From Gracilaria caudata (Eukaryota; Rhodophyta; Florideophyceae; Gracilariales; Gracilariaceae): a DNA stretch of 15,884 nt. The stretch spans positions 1 through 15,884 of the forward strand of contig JASCIV010000603.1 of assembly GCA_030374735.1 (NCBI GenBank), read 5' to 3'. The translations under genes were made by a program, and so were the position numbers. The notes under the pieces were generated by a model, which had not been told where the DNA came from, did no database searches, and was given only the letters and a program-made list of their open reading frames with translations. This document shows, one piece after another, positions 8,007 to 15,884 of the stretch; within the stretch, counting starts at the first letter, position 1; every line of letters begins with the position of its first letter.

Positions 8007-8417
8007 TACTTCAAGCGGAACAGCTATATGATAACTATGATAATTAACTGTTTACCGGGTGTTCACGTTGCTTGCTTCTTGTTCCGAGAATGCTGTTTGT
8101 GGGATCTCACTGCAAGTATCGTTGTCCACGTTCGTATGTCGTCTGGCCAGATACTTTTGTAGCCCAGTTGTCACATACTATTCTCGCCTATCATCCTATC
8201 TATTCTAATCCTGATGAAAAGCTCTTGTCCAATACATCCCGATCAAGAAAACCCAACGTATCCAACATGTGTACTCACTGTCATAACTTTCGCCCTCATC
8301 ATGAATACTTCACGTCTTTGCTGTACCGCCAGCCTTTGGTAGAAAACTTTGAAACTCGAGCGAGGAGAAGCTCGTAACTCAACGGTAATGATGGCTTTTG
8401 TAGTCGAACGTATCGCA
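8007..8417. other. convergent intergenic region (3' ends of the TBC and channel genes)
   Basis: 410 nt between two stop codons facing each other, so it holds both 3' untranslated regions. Frames of 80-100 codons here include the antisense continuation of the channel's third exon in the wrong frame and are not called. I see no canonical AATAAA at a convincing distance on either strand. Confidence 0.5.
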
Positions 8418-9709
8418 TCAGTCATAACGCCTCTTCCCAAGTAGGTTCCCGCAATTTCGGCAAAATCTAGCATCTCTCTGATGACCACGAAGATTGCACC
8501 TTTTGCACTGGAGAATATAAACGAAACCGTGGGTTAGCATAATGCACACTCTTCTGTCAACTTTTTGATCAACTTACCTCAATAACCATATCGAACAAAG
8601 AGGCGAGGACAACTTCATTCGTTGATATTGAGCTCTCCATCATGGGTAAAGCGTTCGTCTTCGCCTGCTTGGAAATCTTTCGGTAGCTTTCAATCGCAGA
8701 CAGCTTGTATGGAATCAATACAGCGCCAGTCAATACAGTTAGGACAGTTACTGCGTTTCGAAAACGGGGCGAGTCGAAATGAGATTAACGATGTATCAGT
8801 AATCGGCGGAAGGACAGTTTGATTGAGTGCAATATGGAGGTTTACCAACTTACCTATCCTTCCCCACGAGGTCAAAGGAGTGACATCTCCAAAGCCAACG
8901 GTGAACAACGTGATTGTCGAAAAGTAGAAAGCATCAAAGAAGTTACGGATACCCGGGTTAGCATCCTTTTCAACTTGATAAAACAAACCAGCAGACACGT
9001 AGAGAAGACTGAATAGCGAAAGGCCAACACTTGCTAAACGAACTTGAGCATTGGTCATGCGTTCCATAAACCCCCTGCTAGCCTCGGTATCCATGATCAT
9101 TCTTTGCAATCGTAAAATTCTGGTCAAGCGCAGGATTCTAACAAAGAACAACTCAGACTGATCTGCTACAGCAAATCCAATAGGGGCGATGGCGACGAAA
9201 TCAACAAGCATGCCCCTGGTTAGTAAATAGCGTGGTGAAAGTCCCTTTCCGTACCAACGTCCAAAAAACTCCATAAGAAACACGATAGTAACATTATTCT
9301 CATAGCTTCGAAAGGCTTGATTCCACAAGGGGCCGACGTCTAAAGTCTGTAGCGCAAAGGCGAGACAGTTCAAAACCACCAGAACGGCTATGATTCCATC
9401 AGTGGCGGGGTGATTGAGTACAAAATCAAGCTCTACAGATAGCGGAAGACGCCCCGGTGGAAACACATCTCGAAAGGTGGGTCTCTCGCCTGCCGAAAAC
9501 ACCTGACGCTTCTCTGGTGGCAGCGGAATACGGGGTGGCTGGACAGGGTCGTTAATGGTCGCTTTTGGTCGATTGGCGCTCGCACGAGCGACAGGAAGAG
9601 CCCTTCGAGTCGCTGAAGACAGCTTTGAGGATGGAAAAAAACGAGTGTGAAGCGGCACGACCTTCAGAAAAGCGACAGGCCGCGAAAGAGCGGCCGTAGG
9701 CACAATCAT
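8418..9709 (-). CDS. voltage-gated (Kv-type) six-TM cation channel with C-terminal zinc ribbon; three exons
   Basis: Exons on the minus strand are 9709-8854, 8750-8578 and 8507-8418, joining into 372 codons plus stop. S1 is at about 104-124, S2 138-157 and S3 165-182. S4 has arginine at every third position (R191, R194, R197, R200, R203). S5 is at about 223-246, and the filter is TVGFGD (270-275), the signature of K+-selective channels. The unspliced frame diverges right after the pore. Splicing at GTAAGT restores S6 (about 286-302) and then, in exon 3, a short ribbon C-x2-C-x11-C-x2-C (C344, C347, C359, C362). Residues 1-50 are rich in Ser, Ala and Arg with few acids, like a plastid transit peptide. 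The frame continues upstream to ATG 9967, a possible alternative start adding 86 residues. Family is clear; location is inference. Confidence 0.88.
8508..8577 (-). other. spliceosomal intron 2 of the channel gene (70 nt)
   Basis: Phase 0. The donor is GAG|GTAAGT (first intron base at 8577). The acceptor TTCTCCAG ends at 8508, and a TGCTAAC branch-point word lies about 25 nt before the acceptor. Its removal joins Glu343 to the Cys-rich tail. Confidence 0.82.
8751..8853 (-). other. spliceosomal intron 1 of the channel gene (103 nt)
   Basis: Phase 1. The donor is ATAG|GTAAGT (first intron base at 8853) and the acceptor is AACGCAG ending at 8751. Removal creates Val286 across the junction and restores the S6 helix (VTVLTVLTGAVLIPYKL). 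Reading through instead gives a non-helical, family-unlike tail. Confidence 0.82.
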
Positions 9710-10198
9710 CCCTACGGCGAACCAGAGCCGGTGGCTCAGCCGTTGTAGAGCGGATGCGCTCGCCGAGGAGCAAGTGCGGTGGAGAGAAAGTGAGAGCGCA
9801 TCCGTTCGCGACGCACTGCGCGCGATGAACACTGCCCGGCGCGCAGTATCTAAGGCTACGAGCCTTTCCGCCAGAACGCTTCGGTGGTGTGTTACGACGG
9901 TACTCCACAGCGGAGCTGCGGACTCCGAGGCAGGGGCCGAACAACGAGGACCAAGCATCCGGCGCATCACGGCGCGCGCACTTGCGCAGTGACACACGCT
10001 GCCACGCACGACAAGCGCCCTTCGTTCAAGGGTACAAAGGTACAGTAAATTGCCGCATCAAGCGACGCTTCGCAACTGGCTCTCATCTGTACCGTCGTAC
10101 CAGCGCCGCTCAGATCCGTCGTCTCTCGCTCAACGCGCTCGTCCTGTTCCCGCGGTGTCCTCGCTCCTGCTCTTTTCGTAGCAGCCCCACATGGAGCG
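9710..10198. promoter_or_regulatory. shared divergent promoter region of the channel and PAN2 genes
   Basis: 489 nt separate the chosen channel start from the PAN2 start. The stretch is CpG-rich, with GCGCGC words around 9970-9980, and has no TATA box on either strand. The channel frame stays open through most of it (to about 10009, minus). That part may encode an N-terminal extension if translation begins at 9967. Short leaders on both sides and probable co-regulation are inferred from the spacing. Confidence 0.5.
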
Positions 10199-10202
10199 AT
10201 GA
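10191..10202 (+). promoter_or_regulatory. three-codon upstream ORF overlapping the PAN2 start codon
   Basis: ATG GAG CGA TGA: the minimal upstream ORF encodes Met-Glu-Arg. Its stop codon (10200-10202) overlaps the PAN2 ATG (10199-10201) in the sequence ATGA. The upstream ATG has G at +4, the PAN2 ATG has G at -3. If transcripts begin upstream of 10191, scanning ribosomes would meet this ORF first, so PAN2 translation would depend on leaky scanning or termination-reinitiation. The transcription start is unknown. Confidence 0.5.
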
Positions 10203-13200
10203 ATTCACACTTTGTGCCCTCAGGGTCGCCGCCCTCCGATGAGGCGCAGCTGCCGCCGATGTACTCCGAGTCCGACCAGTACTATTATGACGCCTCCGCC
10301 GAGCATGTACCTCCTCACGGCTGGTATGAGCATAGTTGCACGCAGGTCGGTCATCCAAACTCACACACCGACCCCGTCCGTGCCCTCGCCTGCGACCCGC
10401 GGAAGGAGCTCATATGGGTCGCCACTGCCTCCGGCATGCTGCATGCGCACCACGCTCCCGACATGGCGCGCATTGTCTCTACGTACATCGGCGAGCCATC
10501 TTCCGACCCGTCCAACCACGGCGATGTACGCGATATAGTTGTCTCGGACTCGTCTGTACTTGCCGCAGTCAGCTACGGTCTGGCCGTTGTCAAGCGTGGC
10601 GGTGTACTTTCAGCGTCAGTTCGTGCCGATACCCTCAGGAATGCCAAGGCTTTGGCACTCAACCCAATGAGCGACAATCACGTGTGCATTGGTGGAGAGT
10701 CTCGAATGTTGGCTGTGATCGACCTACAGCAGCAGCGCATTCTGAGGCAAGCTACCTTACGCGGCGCAACTGGTGTCACTGCGGCGGTATGGGCCGCGCC
10801 GCAAGGAGCATCCAGTCTTGCAGTCTTCTCTACCTCAACGGGTCGCATCTCGTTATGTGACCCCTCCACTATGCGCGAGGTCAATGCGATTGCTGCCTTT
10901 GCCGGCGCTACCACTTCGATTGCTACCAGTGGCTACTACCTGGCTGCCACGGGACTTGGAACCAGGGGAGGGCTGCCTTATTTAGAACAAACAGTCAAGC
11001 TCTACGATATTCGTGCTGTTCAAAACCCACTACCCTCCGTCCTCTTTTCCGCTCCCCCCATGTTTATTGCATTTGATCAAGCTACCTCGCAGTTGTACAA
11101 TACCGATGGCGCTTTGTGGATGCTCTCACCACACGGCGTCATGCAGCTTCTGGATATATCCACTGTCACCAACAGGGAACCGGCATACCCACTCTGTGAT
11201 GAGATTCATCTAGATGCTGGATCGGACGTGTTCACCGCCATGGTTGTCTCATCACAAGGACTATTAGTTCTTGGTGACTCTGGGGGCTTTGTGCACCAGT
11301 GGTCATCTTCGGAGTCAGTGAAGGTCAATTCGTCCTCAGAACCCGTTTGGACCACACCCATAAATCCGGAACCGCCAACGCCTTCGATCCACATGGACGA
11401 TTTCATTAACACGGATATTGGTGCTACAGTTCCGAAGGTCGCCATGCAAGAGTTTGAATGTGAATATCTTACAGAAGAGCTGTTCAACTCCATTCCAAAT
11501 CAACCACAGCGTCGAAAACGCGGCGAATTATATGCTACGCGAATGTCCAAGGGAGTGGATACCACGCTCGATTTGTACCTTCGCGAACCTTTTGCTCGAT
11601 TTCCGTTGCAAATTGCTGATGAAATCCTTGACGTCGCTCAACAGCACACATTTGTTTCATACGCTCAAGCGCCTCCGTCGTTTGTTCGAAACTCTGAGTC
11701 TGGTCACAGGAGGCAACCGAAAGTAAGAACTGCAAACGGTAAATATCGCCTGCAAGGGGAACGACGATCAAGTTCCCCGACGGGCGCACCAAACGGCCCT
11801 ACGAATACAATTGATATATCCAAACCAGCTGAAAGATCAAAGTACGTGGAAATGGATCTTGTGGCGTGGGAAAGTATAGAGGGCTTCGACTTTCTCAAGT
11901 ACAATACCAGTCCACGCTTCTGCGGACTCGAGAATGCGTTACCAAATGTGTATGTAAACCCTGCAGTACAAGCGCTGTACTTTTGCCCTCCGGTTCGGAC
12001 TGCAATTGGTAATCACTCTTGTCATCGGGACTGGTGTATATCATGCGAACTTAGTTTTCTTTTCCATATGTTCGACTTGGGCGGCGCTGGCATGGCATGT
12101 GAAGCAGGAAACTTCACACGAGCATTTATGACGATGGCAAACGCCGGAGCTCTTGGTCTCTTGGATGGGGCACATGCCCTACCTCTTTCACAAAGGATTG
12201 AGAATTTTACTCGCTATCTTCTTGAACAGCTGCACAAAGATGAAGGAGCGGAGGTCGAAAGCACGGTGATGTCTGTGTTTGGAGCGGAAACCCGGTCACA
12301 TGGGACATTCATGGTCAGCAAAACAGACTGGGAAAGAATTGCAAAACCATTCCAACATTCACTAATTTATAGCGTTCCTCGGAATACTCCGTTTTGCAAG
12401 CTTTTGGAGCATAGCCTACATCACAGGGGGGATACTACGAGAGCTTTTTGTGAAGCGAGTGGCCAGTTTGAGTCTATGACACAGCATCGTGAGCTTCGAA
12501 GTCTACCAAACGTGTTATTACTAGGGTGTAATACCAAAACTAATGGTTACAGTGAGTGGTGGTTGGATGAGAGCGAAAGCTCGTACCCTTTCCGAAGTCC
12601 AAGCAGCGCATCCCACAACCTGGATGAGATTGCTACAAAAACCATGCAAGACGAGAAAAAGATAGTTGAGTCGATGCGAATAGAGATCACAGACGGTATT
12701 TCAGTTACACAAATCGACAGTTTGTCCTCGGGTGGTAACAGTACGCTCGGGTTTGATGCCGTTGAGGGAAGCTTCAGTGATACAGGGGATCTCATGGCTG
12801 AGTACGACCTATCATTTATTATTGCTCAAGTCCCTCCAACTTCTCAAGATGTCGAAGCCATGAATGGAAACGACGGAAGCAGTGCCAGAAACGTCGCAGG
12901 ACATCTCGTTGCCTATATCCACGTGCCTCGAGTCTATTCTGAAAAGAGAAACGGCGATGGGGAGAAAAGTGAAAAGGCAAAATTTGACGAAAAGTCTACC
13001 GATGCTGAGTGGTGGTGCTTCAACGACTTTGTGATCGCTCCATGTGAGGGTTTCGATGAAGTGGCAGCATTCCATAAGTATTGGAAGAAACCTTGCGTGA
13101 TAGGGTACGTGCGGAGAGATATAAACAATCGTGTGAGGATGGAGATCAACGACTCTTCTGTGGACGTGCGAGACGTCATCGGCGAGGAAAACCATAATGC

Positions 13201-13903
13201 AGCAATTGGACTTCAACCGGACGAAGAAGTTCCCGGAAAGGGAACCGTGCTTGCCTTAGATTGCGAATTTGTCATGGTGTCTCGTGATGAAGCGGACATA
13301 TTTGGGGACGGGACATGGCAAATAGTTGTACCAGCGAGAATGGCGCTTGCTCGTGTGTCTGTCATAAGAGGGTACGGAGGGTTGAAAGGAGTTGCACTAA
13401 TTGATGATTACGTTGCTGTTAGAGAACCTGTTGTGGATTATCTGACGAGGTTCTCTGGTTTATCAGAAGGGGATCTTGATGCAACAAGATCGCCTCACAA
13501 GGTGAGTAGCTTGAAGACTGTCTATAAGCGATTACGATGCTTGGTTGATGCCGGTTGCATATTTGTTGGGCATGGATTGAAATCAGACTTCAGGATCATT
13601 AATTTTGTCGTTCCTCCTGAGCAAGTTATTGACACTGTGACACTGTTCCGAGTGAAGAACAAACGATTGCTGGGCCTTCGGTTTCTGAGTAATGCTTTGC
13701 TTGGTGGCGATATACAATCAGAGACGCACGACTCGATAGAAGACTCGGACGCTGCACTTCGCTTGTATGACGTGTACCTGAAACTGAAGGAAGGTGAGGA
13801 TGGAGAAGATCGGTTCCAACGAACTCTCAAGGAGCTGTATGCATACGGATATGCTCATGGATGGAAGGCTGACCCGGACGAGCCTTTTGTCGTCCCACAA
13901 TAA
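10199..13903 (+). CDS. PAN2: PAN2, catalytic subunit of the PAN2-PAN3 poly(A) nuclease
   Basis: A single exon of 1234 codons, near the usual length for PAN2. Residues 1-400 are the degenerate WD40 propeller, followed by a linker that in other eukaryotes binds PAN3. The inactive ubiquitin-hydrolase-like domain begins near 570: the box GLENALPNVYVNPAVQ (576-591) has Val584 where active USPs have the catalytic cysteine. The Cys-rich CISCELSFLFHMFD segment (613-626) is typical of PAN2. The C-terminal DEDDh exonuclease has all five catalytic residues: D1021 and E1023 in DCEFV, D1130 in GLKSDF, and H1177 and D1182 in HDSIED. The enzyme trims poly(A) tails with PABP in the first, slow phase of mRNA deadenylation in the cytoplasm. 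The start is the first in-frame ATG after the upstream ORF. Confidence 0.96.
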   Translation: MNSHFVPSGSPPSDEAQLPPMYSESDQYYYDASAEHVPPHGWYEHSCTQVGHPNSHTDPVRALACDPRKELIWVATASGMLHAHHAPDMARIVSTYIGEPSSDPSNHGDVRDIVVSDSSVLAAVSYGLAVVKRGGVLSASVRADTLRNAKALALNPMSDNHVCIGGESRMLAVIDLQQQRILRQATLRGATGVTAAVWAAPQGASSLAVFSTSTGRISLCDPSTMREVNAIAAFAGATTSIATSGYYLAATGLGTRGGLPYLEQTVKLYDIRAVQNPLPSVLFSAPPMFIAFDQATSQLYNTDGALWMLSPHGVMQLLDISTVTNREPAYPLCDEIHLDAGSDVFTAMVVSSQGLLVLGDSGGFVHQWSSSESVKVNSSSEPVWTTPINPEPPTPSIHMDDFINTDIGATVPKVAMQEFECEYLTEELFNSIPNQPQRRKRGELYATRMSKGVDTTLDLYLREPFARFPLQIADEILDVAQQHTFVSYAQAPPSFVRNSESGHRRQPKVRTANGKYRLQGERRSSSPTGAPNGPTNTIDISKPAERSKYVEMDLVAWESIEGFDFLKYNTSPRFCGLENALPNVYVNPAVQALYFCPPVRTAIGNHSCHRDWCISCELSFLFHMFDLGGAGMACEAGNFTRAFMTMANAGALGLLDGAHALPLSQRIENFTRYLLEQLHKDEGAEVESTVMSVFGAETRSHGTFMVSKTDWERIAKPFQHSLIYSVPRNTPFCKLLEHSLHHRGDTTRAFCEASGQFESMTQHRELRSLPNVLLLGCNTKTNGYSEWWLDESESSYPFRSPSSASHNLDEIATKTMQDEKKIVESMRIEITDGISVTQIDSLSSGGNSTLGFDAVEGSFSDTGDLMAEYDLSFIIAQVPPTSQDVEAMNGNDGSSARNVAGHLVAYIHVPRVYSEKRNGDGEKSEKAKFDEKSTDAEWWCFNDFVIAPCEGFDEVAAFHKYWKKPCVIGYVRRDINNRVRMEINDSSVDVRDVIGEENHNAAIGLQPDEEVPGKGTVLALDCEFVMVSRDEADIFGDGTWQIVVPARMALARVSVIRGYGGLKGVALIDDYVAVREPVVDYLTRFSGLSEGDLDATRSPHKVSSLKTVYKRLRCLVDAGCIFVGHGLKSDFRIINFVVPPEQVIDTVTLFRVKNKRLLGLRFLSNALLGGDIQSETHDSIEDSDAALRLYDVYLKLKEGEDGEDRFQRTLKELYAYGYAHGWKADPDEPFVVPQ

Positions 13904-14111
13904 GCAGAGCCTAATAACTTGAGGTAAGCAGGGTGTATGGATACTCTGGTCGATAGGGCCAGCATAACCTGTAACTTGGATAGCGCAAAATGTACAGAGC
14001 AAACCAAAGAAACAGCCGATGTAAATTTGAAACTGTGAATCAGCAAGTGAAATAGGTCCCTTCATTTTCAGTTAACGCTGGCGACATTGCGTAACAGCAT
14101 TTGCTCCTGTG
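13904..14111. other. 3' flank of PAN2
   Basis: Presumed 3' untranslated region. Minus-strand frames here (13718-14065) run back into the PAN2 coding strand and are shadows. I see no separate gene. Confidence 0.45.
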
Positions 14112-14346
14112 TTGTTGGAGCTTGATTAGCCCAACAATATTGTGCAATGCACTGGATCAGGCAAGTAACTTGCTGTTGGTTTACTGGCACCCACCATTAC
14201 ATGCAATCAATGCATTGCGTTGGGTACGACGACTGTTGTTGGGGCCTTCGGGGCCAATTGCAACAGGCAAACGGTGACAATGCTTGCGAACGAGGATCAT
14301 TAGCAGCAAGTGCTAATCACGTGATGTCGCGGAGCGGTGCCTCCGA
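14112..14346. other. hairpin-dense intergenic stretch, possible structured RNA
   Basis: Four inverted repeats are packed into 235 nt. They are 14112-14137 (TTGTTGG/CCAACAA, extended by GCT/AGC inside the loop), 14234-14265 (TGTTG/CAACA and TTGG/CCAA around a C-TTCG-G tetraloop), 14300-14316 (TTAGCA/TGCTAA) and 14330-14345 (CGGAG/CTCCG). The palindrome ATCACGTGAT, with a CACGTG core, is at 14316-14325. I compared it mentally with spliceosomal snRNAs, U3, RNase P and SRP RNA and saw no match. A novel RNA, a regulatory region or chance are all open. Confidence 0.3.
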
Positions 14347-15300
14347 AGGGAACGACTTCAGTGCCTAAGTTGGATTAGCGTTACACGCTGTATTCGTTTT
14401 ATTGTTCCGGATGATTCAAGAATGCGAGGCGGAGAGCGGATGAGGTGGACGATAAATGCTGGTGGTGGTGGTTTTTGTACATGACGTGGACTGTTCACTT
14501 ACTGTCGGCTTTGCCGGTGCAGTTGGCAAACTGCCGTCTGGCTGGCAAGGGGTGGGAAGCACAACAATGCAGAGGCACAATAAGCATTCTGGAGGTGAAC
14601 TAAATATACGAGTAGGATACCAACGCTACCCTTTCAAAGCGCATTTGTTCTCGAATGATAAGAAGATCGCAGGATTTTGTGGGCCGGAGAGCAGTTAAAG
14701 ACACGTCAGGAGAAACACGGCGTACCGCTTGTGACGGCTCGTAACGATTTTGGAAACTATGTTATGGCACAATAGATGTGCGGATTTGCACACTGGTGAG
14801 GCCGTGATCGGACGATGGGCAAGAGGATCGAGGTTAACAAGAAATTGGCAACGAGGATAATTGATGTGTGACAAGTGCACACAACGCATTGAATGTTATG
14901 AATTGCTGTGGAGGAAATGACCGGAGACGTTGGCGATAAGAGCAGGGCCGTTCTTAACAAGCGTGAATGAGTATGCGGTATCATGCAGGGGCAGCCATTA
15001 ACTGCATTTGTGCACGCCTGTGCAAGAAGCAGCGCGCGAGGTGGGGCTCTCGGTGGAGGGAGTCTACGAAGCAAATTAGTAGTTGAACATGAGACGTGAC
15101 GAAAGGAGGCACCTCATTTCCTGAAGGAGCGGGATGTACAGGTAGCGGTCTAACCTGAGATGGAGGGGGGCGAGTCAATGTAGAAGCTCGCACCCACGGC
15201 GCAGAAGAGCACTCAGGACGGCGGCGCAAACAAAGCGTTGCGTTTGAGGTGCGACGAGACATCAGCAGCAGCTTCCGCTGCAGTACGAGGGTACAGTATC
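14347..15300. other. intergenic region without a supported gene
   Basis: Open frames of 60-105 codons exist on both strands (for example plus 14456-14698 and minus 15262-14981). None shows a domain, consistent start context or matching splice signals. A short GGT repeat lies near 14460-14471. Confidence 0.4.
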
Positions 15301-15884
15301 ATGGCAGTCAAATCCCCAAGGTGGCCCTATTACGCGCCACGAGTAGAGGTTAGCGCCCGCAGCCAGCGCTCTTGCGACATTTCGCGCGACGCGCACACAA
15401 AGCGATCTACGATACCCGCGCTTCGGATCGTTTTGTGCCTCCTTGAGCGCGTGCAGCCGACCAGTCATCGCCTTACAGCCACTGTCAGCGAGCGCTTTCA
15501 GCCGCGAGCCCCGAACGGACCTCGCATGCGCGTTCCAGCTCAGCGCGCATTGTGCGCACGCGGCCACGCCGCGCGTGGCAGCGGCGCGCGTTCGAGCCAC
15601 GCTCGCACGCGCTCGCAAAAAGGCGCGCGCCGCGAGCAGCCGTTTTAAAACTGGACCGATGGCCTGTACAACCGCGTCTGCCACGGCTCCATGCGCGCAT
15701 CCAAAACGTCCGGCGGCCGCCACGCCCCCTACAATCCTAACGCGCACGCGAACGTCCTGCGTCTTTGCCCACGCCCGCCATCCCCCTTCCCTGCGGCCGC
15801 CTCCTCCTTCCCTCCTCCCAAAACTACCCTCCCATCCCCACCCACACTCATAACCCGTTACCCCAACGTACCCCTACCCCATCC
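15301..15884. promoter_or_regulatory. CpG-rich then pyrimidine-rich segment at the window edge, possible promoter
   Basis: From about 15350 the sequence is rich in CGCG and GCGCGC words, similar in composition to the PAN2/channel promoter region. From about 15770 to the edge the plus strand is dominated by C and T with CCTCC and CCCAC runs. A TTTTAAAA word is at 15642-15649. Long open frames on both strands (minus 15747-15262, plus 15443-15853) are expected in such GC-rich DNA; I do not call them. A gene starting beyond the right edge on the plus strand would fit. Confidence 0.3.

Noticed and set aside
8690..8853. Unspliced C-terminus of the channel frame
   Set aside because: It lacks S6 and begins at a consensus GTAAGT donor; the spliced reading restores the family pattern.
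15262..15747. 161-codon minus-strand frame and overlapping plus-strand frames at the right end
   Set aside because: The DNA is CpG-rich, so long open frames are expected on both strands; no domain and strong compositional bias.
1..15884. CRISPR array, bacterial operon, or rRNA genes
   Set aside because: No regularly spaced identical repeats, no Shine-Dalgarno-led gene strings, no rRNA-like conserved words; the gene content is eukaryotic.

Overview
The window is nuclear DNA of a eukaryote. It holds a complete PAN2 deadenylase gene, a TBC-domain RabGAP of the TBC1D22 type, and a voltage-gated cation channel gene interrupted by two short spliceosomal introns (70 and 103 nt, both starting GTAAGT). 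Three genes are essentially intronless, including the 3.7-kb PAN2 frame. The channel carries an N-terminus that could be a plastid transit peptide and has a cyanobacteria-like look. Together these suggest an intron-poor photosynthetic lineage; a red alga, perhaps florideophyte, is my best guess. That assignment is inference and was not tested by any search.

Layout. From 1 to 900 there is repeat-derived sequence: a degenerate array of ATTGC/GCAAT words with a period near 30 nt, then one copy of a diverged dispersed repeat. From 902 to 2491 (minus strand) lies a membrane protein of no recognised family with a large, sequon-rich ectodomain. From 2.5 to 6.4 kb I see no intact gene. That stretch has a GC-rich hairpin cluster (3.77-4.07 kb), a long frame broken only by TGA codons in CGATGA context (4.51-5.22 kb), the second copy of the dispersed repeat (5.49-5.64 kb) and a long imperfect hairpin (5.95-6.01 kb). 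From 6642 to 8006 (plus) is the TBC/RabGAP gene. It is convergent with the three-exon channel gene (8418-9709, minus). The channel is divergent from PAN2 (10199-13903, plus), and the two share a CpG-rich promoter region. The right flank (13.9-15.9 kb) has no gene I can support. It holds a hairpin-dense stretch at 14.11-14.35 kb and a CpG-rich then pyrimidine-rich segment reaching the edge, which may be the promoter of a gene outside the window.

The genes do not form a pathway: PAN2 acts in mRNA poly(A) shortening, the TBC protein in Rab-controlled membrane traffic, and the channel in ion transport. The arrangement of a compact gene cluster (6.6-13.9 kb) between decayed, repeat-bearing flanks is the main structural message. 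The most interesting points are the spliced zinc-ribbon tail of the channel, a three-codon upstream ORF whose stop overlaps the PAN2 start, the TGA-only broken frame, the 30-nt ATTGC array and the dispersed repeat pair.
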